DNA of 64,000 nucleotides from Apodemus sylvaticus (Eukaryota; Chordata; Mammalia; Rodentia; Muridae), in NCBI RefSeq assembly GCF_947179515.1, contig NC_067488.1:28222039-28286038 (forward strand), read 5' to 3'. The position numbers and the translations under genes were made by a program. A model generated the notes under the pieces. The model ran no database searches and had not been told where the DNA came from. It saw only the letters and a list, made by a program, of their open reading frames with translations. This document shows, piece by piece, positions 22,838 to 33,589 of this stretch (within the stretch, counting starts at the first letter, position 1; the number at the start of each line of letters is the position of its first letter).

Positions 22838-22945
22838 AAATCTCCTTTAATCCTACCTAGCACTTAGGAGGCAGAGGAAGGTAGATCTCTAAGAGTTCCA
22901 AACCAGTCAGGTCTATATAGTAAGACTTTGTCAAAAGAAAGGCAG
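22838..22945 (+). mobile_element. B1 SINE fragment
   Basis: CCTAGCACTTAGGAGGCAGA, AGTCAGGTCTATATAGTAAG and ACTTTGTCAAAAG in B1 order. Confidence 0.7.
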
Positions 22946-22947
22946 CA

Positions 22948-23157
22948 GGATTGTGGAGCCAGTGTCCAGTGGTTAGGCACACTTTTTGCTTGCACAGGAC
23001 CTAGGTTTGGCTCCCAGCGACCACATGGCAACTCAGCGACACCTGTAACTCCAGATCCAAAGGACCTGACACCGTTCTGACCTCGGAGGATAGAGGAATA
23101 TACACAGTGCCCTTACAGGTGCAAACCAAACACACCCATAAAATGAAACAATCTTTT
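22948..23157 (+). mobile_element. B3 SINE
   Basis: AGTGGTTAGGCACACTTTTT, GGCTCCCAGCGACCACATGG, TGTAACTCCAGATCCAAAGG and a TAAAATGAAACAATC tail. Confidence 0.75.
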
Positions 23158-23159
23158 CT

Positions 23160-23292
23160 TGTTGATTTGAGACAGACTCTGGCACAGTAACCTTGACTGG
23201 CCTAGAACTCACAGAGATCTGTATGCCTCCCTAGTGCTGGATTTAAAAATGTGTGTCACCACTCCCAGTCACTAATCTTTTTTTTTTTTTGG
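23160..23292 (-). mobile_element. B1 SINE, diverged, reverse
   Basis: GAGACAGACTCTGGCACAGT, CTGGCCTAGAACTCACAGAG and GTGTGTCACCACTCCCAGTC. Confidence 0.65.
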
Positions 23293-23327
23293 AAGATCCT
23301 TAGATAACTATGAAGTATTGGATACCC

Positions 23328-23506
23328 ATCTTCTTCTCTTCTTCCTCTTCCTCTTCTTCTTCTCCTCCTCCTCCTTCTCCTTCTCCTTCTCCTCCTCCTC
23401 CTTCTCCTTCTTTTCTTCTTCTTCTTCTTCTTCTTCTTCTTCTTCTTCTTCTTCTTCTTCTTCTTCTTCTTCTTCTTCTTCTTCTTTTTCTTCTTCTCTC
23501 TGTCTG

Positions 23507-23576
<70 letters not shown>
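23328..23576. repeat. Polypyrimidine tract: (TTC)n, (TCC)n, then (TC)n
   Basis: About 250 bases with essentially only C and T on the + strand: mixed CTT/CTC, a long pure TTC core (23410-23485), CTGT steps, then TC. It is a homopurine-homopyrimidine tract able in principle to form triplex DNA. Confidence 0.97.
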
Positions 23577-23580
<4 letters not shown>

Positions 23581-23824
23581 TATCCTGATGAGTTAAAGGA
23601 CTCCCTCCCAATTTGATTGATGAATCTTGCTTGGCCAGGTAAGAGTTCACCTCACGGTATGGCTTGGACTTCATGGTTCTCCTGAGAGCATCCTTTCACA
23701 TCAGTCTCCAGGGCCCAGCCTCTAGTGAGGTCTCAGTGAAGACAAAGGATAAAAATGCCTTCCACCCCTCCTCACCATATCAACCTTGGTGTCATGCACG
23801 TTGGAAGTGTGAAAGTGCAAATGT

Positions 23825-24100
23825 GTTAAGGTTTGAATGTGCAATGTCTCATGCACACGCCTGAGTTGGAACTCTTGGTTCCCACTTAGAGACACCGTTT
23901 TAGGAGACAGGCTAGAGGACTTCTGTATCTTCTAGTTCCCTCCTGGATTTCCTACTTCCCGCAAGGGTGGTGGGAGTCACTGTCACGTGGTCCTGCTTCC
24001 TTCCCAGTGTCATGCCTTCCCTGCCACAGGGGACAGATACTTCCTGATGAAACTCTCATCCAGAACAAAGCTTTCCTTCCTCATGTCCTGTCAGGGACGA
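23825..24100 (+). mobile_element. MaLR-like LTR, 5' half
   Basis: TGTTAAGGTTTGAATGTGCA, TTGGAACTCTTGGTTCCCAC, GTTTTAGGAGACAGGCTAGA and CACGTGGTCCTGCTTCCTTC follow the 5' half of MaLR LTRs. The 3' half is missing. Confidence 0.6.
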
Positions 24101-24168
24101 GAGAAAGAAACAAAATGGGTTTGATGGAGACTTCCAGTCACCCACCCACTCAGAGCGAGTCTCAGTTA

Positions 24169-24169
<1 letters not shown>

Positions 24170-24213
<44 letters not shown>
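24170..24213. repeat. (TG)n microsatellite
   Basis: About 22 TG units without interruption. Confidence 0.96.
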
Positions 24214-24214
<1 letters not shown>

Positions 24215-24455
24215 TGAAGTCTCCAAGATTGTGCTTCCTGACCACCCCATCAGAGTTGAAAAGCCCCTATCAGACCTCTGTCACCACCTGTGCCTTATTC
24301 ACTTAATTGTTTTGAAAGATGTTAATTTGTTCCTTTTTGAAAAGTCTCATCCTGACTGATATCACACGTGAAATCACCACAGTGGGTTGCTCCTGGGAAG
24401 GAACCCCAGGCTTCATGAATGCTAGGTAAGCATTCTACCAAGTCCCAGCTCCGAG

Positions 24456-25767
24456 TCAGGCATTGCTGAGGCACTTCACACCCTCCTGGCTGGTTGCTGG
24501 AGGGTTCTTGTAGGGCTGGGGGAGACCCAAGACCTCTCTCCTCACCAGGACTCGCCCACCTCCCTCCCTCTACGCCCTACTCAGCACTGAAACTAAGAAG
24601 TCCCTTGACAGTGCCCCTGTGCCAGCAGGAAGGAAACGTTGGCTAGCCATCAAGCCACGCTAGCCCGCCCACTGTGGCCAGCCAACAGCACCAACTTCCA
24701 CAAAGAGTGGTTTGTGCTGACCAATGCATCTGAGTTTCACATGAGAAGTTTGAGCCGGACAAATGCCATGTCTGGGCTCCCGGTGTTACCCACCCTGGGT
24801 CACATCCCCAGAGCATAGTCGTGCGTTCCAGACAACGTCCCTATCAGAAAACATGAACTCCCCAGCATGTCTCTATCGGCCTGTGTTGAAGCAGGTGACA
24901 TCCCCTGCCAGCCTTGGGCACTTTGCAAGGAGAAGACAGCTTGAGTCCCAGGAGCCCTTGCAGCTACAGATCTATTTTCCCCATGGGTCTGTTTGTCTTT
25001 GAAGCAACGTGTGACTTGTATCAAGCACATGTCAAGGGAGGCTGTATAACACCAGCCAAAGAAAACAAGCTAAGCTGCGCTGACAGCTGGCTGGCAGTTT
25101 ATGATTCACCTGAGGACAAACTGAAACCAGGCAACATTTTGAGGGGCTGACACCAGGAGAGTGCACTCAAGCCACAGATGGGCTGCTCCCTGCGGGACAC
25201 GCTGTAGCTCACTTCAGTTCTGTGGAGATAGGCACTCGGAAGCAAAGTTTGGGGAAGCGGACTGTTCTTGGAACAGCTGGACGTTCAGAGGACAAGTGCC
25301 AGCCTCAATTTCTGACTGGTGGTGACCTGAGCTGGCTTCCGCTAGTGTCTCCTCACCCGAGAGCCTTCAGCTGTACACAGAAGAGTAGTCCTCTGTTTTG
25401 CTTGCCTCTTGGAAATGTATCCAGCCAGGCTGAATCAAACACTGTACACGGAGACAGGGCAGGACCTGTGGAGCACCGCTGTAATGTCGGGTGGTGGGAG
25501 CACATATTGGAGCACTACCCTGCTTTCAGAAAGCAGGTGCCCTGAGCCTTAGTTTCTGAGGAGGCATGAAGACCGATTGCAAAGTACCAGCTTGCTTCCA
25601 AACAGCCAAGATGCTGTTATGTGCACCAAAATATCAGATAAATACTGGAGGGCTTGGTACAATACTTCCGTCCAGTAACTTGATGGTAGGCAGAGAGGAA
25701 TCAGGACTGGAATGGAGTATTATGTCTTGGCTGTAGGCTAGATCCGCAGAGTGCCAAATGGTAGACT
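24456..25767. other. Repeat-poor intergenic block of 1.3 kb
   Basis: Apart from a reverse ID fragment just before it (24385-24455), I see no SINE, L1 or LTR here. No coding frame resembles a known protein, and stop codons are spread evenly. It may hold regulatory sequence. Confidence 0.4.
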
Positions 25768-25864
25768 TTTTTTTTTTTAATTTATTCACCTTACATTCCA
25801 ATATCAGACTCCCAGGGGGGGAGCCCCCCCATTCTGTGAGTGTGTGTGTGTGTGTGTCTGTGTG

Positions 25865-25909
<45 letters not shown>

Positions 25910-26765
25910 TGGCACATCAAATCACTTCAGGACCAGCTGCACCCTCTCGCACTGAGCTAGGCAAACGGGATCCACAGGCAGGCAACAGATTCGGGGACAG
26001 CCACAACTTCAGTTGTTGAGGGACCACAGGAAGACAAGGCTGCACTTCTGCTCTGAATGTGCAGGGGGCCTAGATCGGGCCCACACTAGCTCTTTGTTTG
26101 GTGGCTCAGTCTCTGGGAGTCGCCAAGGTCCAGGTTAGTTGGCTCTGTTGGTCTTCCTGTGGAGTCCCTGTCCTCTTCCAGTTCCTCAGTCCTTTCCCCG
26201 ACTCTTCCACAAGACGCCCCAGCTTCCGTCTAATTCTTGGCTGCGGGTCTCTGTATCTATGTCCATCGGCTGCTGGGTGGAGCCTCTCAGTGCACAGTTA
26301 TGCCAGGCCCCTGTCTACAAGCGTAACAGAGTATCATTAATAGTGTCACCACTGGTGCTTGCCCACGGGGTGGGTCTCAGGTTTGGTGAGTCACTGCTTG
26401 GACCTTCCCTGTGCCTCTGCTTTCTTTGTCCCTGCACATCTTCTAAGACAGGGCACATTTGGGTGGAAGGTTTTGTGGGTGGTGACTGTCCTTGCTTCTC
26501 CTCTGGGAGTCCTGCTTTAGTGGACTCGTCAGCATCCCAGCATCCGTAGTGCGCACTGCCTCCCATCTCTGTTCTCTCTCCTCCACTCTCCCTACACCTC
26601 TCCCCCCTCCTCGTCCCCCTCCCCACCACCTCTCCCCACCCAGTTCCCTTCCTCCGTCCACCTTCGTTCGATCTCTTTTCTTTCCTCTTCTGAGAAGGAT
26701 TCAAGCATCCTTCCCTGCTTCGTCCTTCCTTGTCATTTGGCTTCTGTGGGTCTGTGGATTGGTCG
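25768..26765 (-). mobile_element. L1 3' UTR, reverse orientation
   Basis: Starts at a T run (the complement of the poly(A) tail), then TTCACCTTACATTCCAATAT, a (TG)n tract (25836-25907), GTGGCTCAGTCTCTGGGAGT, GAGCCTCTCAGTGCACAGTT, GCATCAT-type spacing, and GAGAAGGATTCAAGCATCC. These occur in the order of the reversed mouse L1 3' UTR. No ORF2 is attached, so the insertion is strongly 5'-truncated. The overlapping 209-residue and 140-residue frames are by-products. Confidence 0.75.
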
Positions 26766-27067
26766 CGTGGTTTAGCCTGCACTTGTGGCAGAGAAGTAGT
26801 GAGGCCTGGAAGGAGGAGGTCTTCAGCTCTTACAATAAGTTGTGGGGACCTCAGCTCTTTCTGGCCTCCATGTTCCAAAATTTGCTGTCTCCCTCCTGCT
26901 GTTACCCACACTGAGGTGACACAGCCACGTAGAGCGTACGACACATTCTGATCATTCTTTTAGTGTTGAGAACTGTGAACTAAACAAACTTCATTGCCTT
27001 ATAAAATTAGCTTGTCTGAGGTATTTTTGCTGTAGTAAAGAAAAGTAAACAGACGGGTTAATTTTAT

Positions 27068-27242
27068 TATTATTATTATTATCATTATTATTATTTTGTT
27101 TTTTCGAGACAGGATTTCTCTGTGTAGCTCTGACTGTCCAGGAACTCACTTTGTAGACCAGGCTGGCCTCAAACTCAGAAATCCACCTGCCTCTGCCTCC
27201 CAAGGCGCTGGATTAAAGGCATGTGCCACCACTGCCCGGCTT
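27068..27242 (-). mobile_element. B1 SINE, reverse, with 15-bp target-site duplication
   Basis: A (TTA)n tail complement, GACAGGATTTCTCTGTGTAG, AGACCAGGCTGGCCTCAAAC and TGTGCCACCACTGCCCGGCT. ACGGGTTAATTTTAT is present at 27053-27067 and 27243-27257. Confidence 0.96.
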
Positions 27243-27882
27243 ACGGGTTAATTTTATATATAAAATATTTCAATAGATTTTATAAATGACTACATAAAAT
27301 AACATAAAAATGTGCTTTTCCACAAAGTGTGATCCTTTTCAGGTTTATTGTGAAAGGTCAAATTGTGTTTCCAGATCAGTGAAACCCTTCAGGATACGGT
27401 ACTCAGGAAGTATTTTATTGCTTAACTTGGCAATGAAAAAGAACTGATTTGGAGAAATGGGAACGGCCAACATAAGGCCAGAAGCTGCACCCAGAAAAAA
27501 AGGATTATAAGGACAAAGTTCAGATAAATGAGCACACGGGGTCCTCTTGGGGGGGTTCCAGCAGAGGGACCCAGAGATGGCACTGAATCCACAATTTCTG
27601 TCTGAGTCTTCAGAGTCTGTAGAAAATGTTAGACGCATCCGGTGGCCCATTTAGGAAAGAGGGGTGAGGTGAAAACTCTCAGTTTTCAAGAAGATAGGAA
27701 AAGAAAAAGAAGGGAAAGAAGAGAAGAGATGAGAAAAAGGACCCGGAGACAGGTAAGCCACCGACAATCTGCAAGGAAGCTGCGCTGAGAGTTAGTAAAA
27801 TGTCCAAATCTGAAAAGGTCCAGCGCGGGGCGGATCCGGGGTGGGGCTGGGGGTGGAGGCTGGACGAATCGGCTGCGCCATC

Positions 27883-28230
27883 TAAGTTACCTTTGTCACC
27901 GCTGTGACTAAGCACCTGACAGAAGAACTCAAGGAAGGAAGGAAGGGTTTATTTTGGCTCGGGCTCCCGCGGGGAAGGCGTGGCTACAGGCGCGCGCGAG
28001 GCGGCTGGCGAAGCTGCACCTCCAGCCAGGAAACTGAGAAGAGAAGCAAGGGCGCTCTGTTGCCGCTCACCTTCTGAGTCACTCCAGAGCCCCAGCCGTG
28101 GAGCGACGCCAATCACATCCCGGGTGGGTCTTCCCGTCTCCGTTAGCCGAGTCTGGGAAGCCCCTCGCGTGCGCCTCGAAGTGTCTGTTTCTATGGTGCA
28201 CCTAAGTCACCAACGGAACAAGATTCTACA
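27883..28230 (-). mobile_element. CpG-rich MaLR-like LTR relic, reverse
   Basis: Reads, on the minus strand, to the same 3' end as the 18054 and 19195 elements: AGCCAAAATAAACCCTTCC, then GTGCTTAGTCACAGC. Plus-strand landmarks include GGTTTATTTTGGCTC, GGGGAAGGCGTGGC and GGTGGGTCTTCCCGTCTCCG. It keeps unusually many CpG sites for an old repeat. An open frame of 179 codons crosses it (27980-28519) but matches no protein I know. Confidence 0.55.
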
Positions 28231-29860
28231 TCACAGCGCCCTTTTCTTGCCAAGGAGGACAAGGAAAAGGCACTGTGAGCTCAGCCCTGTGGCAGATAGG
28301 AGAGCAGGGACTGTGCTACCCGTAGCAGGAGGGGCAATTGGATTTTTCCCCCTGCAGGAAGGAGACGGTAGCACCAAGGCAGGCGCCAATCTTCAGAAGA
28401 TAGTCTTGATGGATGGACACTTGCTAACAGTTTCTTATCATCCCAGACCGCTAGAGGACAAATCAGAGCCTGGACTGGAGTTCTTGAATGGGGGGGGGGG
28501 GGGGGAAGGAGAGAAATGAAATAAAAAGCAAAAGAAAGGACATGACTGCTCCTAGGTAGGGAGGGAGAGAAAATTTATTGTAGATATGAGAGAGAACAGA
28601 GCAGAGACGGACACATCTGGGAGAATCCAGAGTGCTCCTGACCCTGAGCCCTGTGGAGAGATGGGGACGGGAAGGGAGAGAGGGGGAACCAAGTGTCGCA
28701 GCGCGAGGTGGAGGGACTGAGGGATGCTGGGAGAACTTGGAAGCTAGATACTCTTAGACATGTTAAATAGGCACCTGTGCCACTTGCCCTCGGTTGAAGC
28801 TTAGCCGTTCTGGAGTAGCATCTCCCAGCGTTGTTATGTGCAGCCATGGGGTGGGAGTCTTAGGAACTAAAAGTGGAAGGGTCATTCGAGTGTCTCAGGG
28901 TAACCATGGAGTCAAATGATAGATACAAGGCCATTTACCGCCCTCTGTCCAGTGTGCTCCTGTAGAGCAAATTAGGAACTTCAAACGTGGGAGCGCGCCT
29001 CGGGAGAAAGTACTTATTCGCTGCCAGTTAGCAGCCTCTTAGCCTGCTCTCCCAAACTCTCTCGGCACAGAAGCTCAGTGTTCATGCGTGGGATCAGGTG
29101 GGGCTAGCTTGGGAACCACCCACACAGGCCAGGGAAAGTGTCCCTCCTGGCCCCAGTTTCCAAGACGATGGCCAAACAGATCCATCTGTAACCAGGTGAC
29201 CGGACCACACCTGTGAGCAGAAGCTTACTCTGTGAACCAGGGTCAGTGCCGCTGCTTTGGCCTCTCAATTTGAATGCGCAGGGATTTGAGTGAGCTCTTG
29301 AAGCAGTATTCAAGCAGAGACTTTTCCCTCAGACCGAGATAAATGCAGACAAACCACACAGGAGGCCCTGACTTTGTGGGGGGAGCTGGAAGGAGGCAGC
29401 AAGTTGCTGCGGGGGTGGGGGGAGGGGGGAGGGGAGGAGGGGGGAGGAGTGGGGAGGGAGCACCCAACCTGAGAACACACAACTTCCTCTTCACGCTAAG
29501 AAAGAGCTGAAAAGCAGGCCAGAAAGAACCAAGAAAAAAAAATGGAGGAAGAGAGAATTTCCACGGAAATTACTGAGTGGAAAATCCTTTACTTGATCTC
29601 ACGGGCCCATCCCAGCCTCAGGCCAACTTCGAGGTTTAAAGAAGGGGATGATGGTTTTGAGAACTGTGTAAGAGTGCAGTCAGTCAGAGAGGTGCAAATG
29701 TTGAGGTAGGATCTGAATTTCAAGAAGAACTCAAGAAGAGTTCTGTAGTAAAGTTCTGGGTGTTTAGTTGAAGACTGTAAATGTAAAGACTGAAAAACAA
29801 AATGGACCAAGACCTGACAAGACTGGAGAAGCTCCAGCCACTCAGACTTTGGGAGGACAG
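28231..29860. other. Intergenic, no gene seen
   Basis: Mostly non-repeat sequence. It contains a poly-G run at about 28490-28505 and a G-rich stretch at 29410-29459, with no convincing coding exon. Confidence 0.45.
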
Positions 29861-29907
29861 ACCATCACCTGCTGCTGCAGCAGCCACCGCTGCTCTCCTG
29901 CCCGGCC

Positions 29908-30229
29908 ACCACCACCACCACCACCACCACCACCACGGCCACCACCACGGTCACCACCACCACCACCACCACCACCACGGCCACCACCACCACCACCACC
30001 ACGGCCACCACCACCACCACCACCACGGCCACCACCACCACCACCACTGCCACCACCACCACCACCACCACCACGGCCACCACCACCACCACCACCACGG
30101 CCACCACCACCACCACCACTGCCACCACCACCACCACCACCACCACGGCCACCACCACGGTCACCACGGTCACCACCACCACCACCACCACCACGGCCAC
30201 CACCACCACGGCCACCACCACCCACCCCC
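29908..30229. repeat. CAC-rich minisatellite with GGC and TGC interruptions
   Basis: About 320 bases of (CAC)n regularly broken by GGC, less often TGC or GGT. One frame reads almost pure His-Gly, the others Pro/Arg or Val/Gly. A 72-bp higher-order unit (GGC, seven CAC, GGC, six CAC, TGC, eight CAC) occurs twice in a row at 30003-30146. An open frame of 222 codons spans it, but with no homologous flank I do not call it a gene. Confidence 0.93.
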
Positions 30230-30359
30230 GACTGAGCCAGTCTGGGGCTGCTCTTGGGTTCTGTCAGCTGATAAGTACCCAGTTTTGTTCTTCAGTTTAG
30301 ATGGCGGTGTTCTTGCTGATGGTCCGCTCCCAGTTGTGCCCTTCCCTCACCCTCCCTTT

Positions 30360-30985
30360 CTGTCTGTCTGTCTGTCTGTCTGTCCTCTGTGGCCTCCCAC
30401 CTCCACTCCCAACATTCTGCCAAACAAAGTCTCAGAAACCAAAGCCCTGGATTCTGGTTCCCTCGCCTGAGCTCTTTCATACTCTTTACACACAAAGACA
30501 TACATACATACACACATACATACATACATACATACATACATACATACGTACGTACATACATAGAGAGACACACACACAGAGACACAGACATACAAATACA
30601 TATACACACACAAGACACAGACATATACACACATATATTTACATACATAGAGACACAGACACAGACACACAGATATACACAGACACACAGACACAGATAC
30701 ATACATACATACATACATACATACATACATACATACATAGACACACACAAAGGCAGACTCACAGATACATATACATATATACATACATACATACATACAT
30801 ACATACATACATAGACACACACAGAGACAGAAACACAGATATACATACAGACACACAGACATATATAGAGGGACACATACACACAGAGAGAGATACAGAT
30901 TCAGACACACACACAGACATACACACACCACCACCACCACCACTTCTTCCTCCTCCTCTTCCTCCTCCTCCTCTTCTACCAATCT
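30360..30985. repeat. Compound simple repeat: (CTGT)n, (ACAT)n, (ACAC)n, (ACC/TCC)n
   Basis: Starts with CTGT units (30360-30382). After a short unique segment it runs for about 450 bases of ACAT/ACAC/AGAC variants (30488-30925), then ACC and TCC triplets to 30985. Long frames on both strands are low-complexity artefacts. Confidence 0.95.
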
Positions 30986-31137
30986 GGCTGACCCCCTCCT
31001 CCCAGTACTGGTGTACAGGCATGCAACTATGTTTAACTTTGTCTTAATGTGTGTGCTGGGGAATAGGAGTCAGGTCCCCATGGTTACCTCACAAGAACTT
31101 TACTGAGTCATCTCCTCCATCTTCCACTTATTTTTTA

Positions 31138-31275
31138 TTTTATTTTATTTTTGCCTTTCTGAGACAGTCTCTCACTATGGCGCTTTTCCTAGCCTGAGAC
31201 TTCTCCACAGACCAGACTTGCCTCAAAATTGTAGCAGTTGCCTGCCTCGGTCTTGGCCTCCCACTGCCCCTGGCC
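31138..31275 (-). mobile_element. Diverged reverse B1
   Basis: (TTTTA)n tail complement, GAGACAGTCTCTCACTATGG, CAGACCAGACTTGCCTCAAA and TCTTGGCCTCCCACTGCCCC. Confidence 0.6.
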
Positions 31276-32610
31276 TCCAGTCGTGGTGACAGGGCTGATG
31301 AGGAACTGCCCAGCACCACCGACGAGGGTCCTTGGAAGCCTAGGGGAAAATCAGAAATGGAAGTATAGCACATCACTTTGGAATGATAGGAGAGTGAACT
31401 GGTGGGGTAGGACCCGCTCACATCAGAGACCAGGGTCCCACCTCTACTGGTCACAGACCTAAACGCCTGCAATGGAAATGCTCTGTCCTGAGGCTCACAG
31501 TCTAGCAGGGGTGGTAAGCGGGGACACATCTGGGTGCAGTTGGTCTTGTGAAGGGCCCAGGACAAGACTCAGGCATTACTATTAGTGTAGTGACACCTTC
31601 TTCATCTGCTCTTCCCAGGAAACCAGCAAGGAACCTGTCCTGGAGCCAAATCTGCCTTTCCTAAGGAAGCATCACTGGCTGGAGCCCAGCAGCAGAGTAC
31701 AGGCCATGTATATGGCACTAGGACCTGAGCATGTTGAGTCCCCCCAACATGGGGGGAATGAAGGCTCTTGGTAGAACCCCCTGCTTTACTGGAGAAGCTT
31801 GGTAACGGAGTGGCCAAGGGTCCGCCTCCTCTGCCGAGGTCTCTGTCGCAGTTACATCAACCCAGTCTGCTTCCTTACCCCACGGATGTTGTTCCCAAGA
31901 GCTCCTCACGCCTCCCACATGAGCATGCCCATCTCAGGAGCTGTTTCCAGGGAAACGAACACAAGGCAAACCAGTCTTTCATAATGGCTATGTCTGCTAT
32001 ACGTCAACACCACTGGGGTCCCTTGGGAAAGAGTGAGCTGGCCTGGAAACCCCTGTACTTGTCGTCTTGCACCTGGGGGGGATGCATTAGAAACTAGCCA
32101 AAGAGAACAGGAAGCAGGGGGGCCATTGCTAGCCTATGGGGAGGGGGGCGGATCCCACATTTCCAGATTTGAAACACATCCTTTTTTGCCTTTCCAGACA
32201 TTGGGAGCAGTTCTCACCATCCTGAAACTCTTCCCTGCTCCAAAGTCGGAATCCCTCCTTCCTTAATGCGCCCCCACTTCCTTTCCCCTTTTCCTCATGT
32301 GGCTGTGTTCTTGCCAGCAAAGAAAGTTGAAAAGGAACAAAGGCATATGGTTTTCCTATTAAGCCTGACACCCACATGCAAGGGGAGCCAGAGGGAAACG
32401 TTCAAATAAGGGCAACGGAAATGCGTTTATGTGACACTCATTTTGTAGGCTGGTTTTTAAAAAGCTTACCAAAAGCAATGAGAGTTCTCCTTTGTTCCAC
32501 TTATTAAATGTTTGGAATATTTAGAATATCCTGGAGACTCCTCTACAAAGAGAGGCAAGAGAATACAGGAGACCCTGGGTCAGGCTTATAAGAAGTGGGT
32601 ACAGACTTAT
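31276..32610. other. Repeat-poor intergenic block
   Basis: 1.3 kb with no clear mobile element and no credible exon. An AT-rich piece around 32400-32530 (AAATAAGGGCAACGGAAATG, TTTAAAAAGCTTACC) stands out as a candidate conserved element. Confidence 0.4.
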
Positions 32611-32611
32611 C

Positions 32612-32882
32612 TCTGAGCTGCATATGGTGGTGCATGCCCCGAGTCTTGGGTACTTGGCAGGGGTGAGGTAGCGGCAGTCTTGAGCCTGGCCAGAGCCACA
32701 CTGGGAGAACCCATCCCATCCTACCCCAACCCTCTAAAGTCTTATTTCTGCCAGACATTGACTGTGGACCTACTATGGTATACACTCAAAAGTCCTACAC
32801 TCAAGAGACTGAGGCAGAGGGATTGTGAGTTTGAGACCAGCCTGGGCTACATAGAGAAACCCTGCTTCAAAAAAAGCCAAGG
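32612..32882 (+). mobile_element. Two old B1-type fragments
   Basis: 32612-32700 shows CATATGGTGGTGCATGCCCC and GCAGTCTTGAGCCTGGCCAG. 32785-32882 shows GACTGAGGCAGAGGGATTGT and CCAGCCTGGGCTACATAGAG. They may be parts of one split element. Confidence 0.6.
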
Positions 32883-32931
32883 GGCTGAGAGAAAGCCGTC
32901 TCAAACTCAGTGGTGAAAGAGCTTACTATGC

Positions 32932-33094
32932 GACTGGGTGTGGTGATGCACGCCTGTAATAATCCCAGCACTTGGGAGGCAGAGGCAAGGCGGATTTCTG
33001 AGTTCGAGGCCAGCCTGGTGTACAGAGTGAGTTCCAGGATAGCCAGGGCTACACAGAGAAACCCTGTCTTGCAAAACAGGAAGAAAAAAAAAAG
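32932..33094 (+). mobile_element. B1 SINE
   Basis: GACTGGGTGTGGTGATGCAC through GAAACCCTGTCTTGCAAAAC with A tail. It carries a small AAT duplication after CCTGTAAT. Confidence 0.95.
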
Positions 33095-33589
33095 AGCCTG
33101 AAGATAAGAACTAGAGTTCAGATCCTCAGAACTCACATAAATGCTGGGTGACAACGGTGGTGGCTTGTCACACACAGCCTTTGTCATGCTCAGTTTCTCC
33201 TATTGGACAAAGGGGTTGCTAGCCTCACTACATTCTACCCAGGGGCCTTTCCTAGTGCAAAGGAGGTCCTGGCAATGGAAATGAAAGGGAAGGGAGAAAG
33301 AGAGGGAGGAGGGAAGAGGGAGGAAGGTGGGAAGTTACTCAAGGCCAGAGCTAGACCTCAATTGGCAGGGTGCGCACCTAGCAGTGTCTTCCTTGTTTCT
33401 ACCACACTTCACGCCCTGACCTAGCTGGCCTGCTTTGCCTTCCGTCTCATCATAGCATTGCTGATGTCACCACCACATCTAGCTTTTTTCTGTGAGTTCT
33501 GTAAGTTCCGAGGACAGTTTGGCAGGCTTTTACAGCAAGCACCTTTACCTCCTGAGTCATCTCCACGGCCCCTGCTTGTACCTGAGAAC

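Noticed and set aside
26315..26944. 209-codon minus-strand frame and overlapping + frames
   Set aside because: They overlap a reversed L1 3' UTR with purine-rich low-complexity sequence. No domain is present, and the frame crosses the fragment edge.
27980..28519. 179-codon plus-strand frame
   Set aside because: Runs through a CpG-rich LTR relic into a poly-G tract. Length is explained by composition; kept only as a remark under the LTR.
30292..31047. Long frames on both strands (196-248 codons)
   Set aside because: Produced by (ACAT)n/(ACAC)n simple repeats; pure low complexity.
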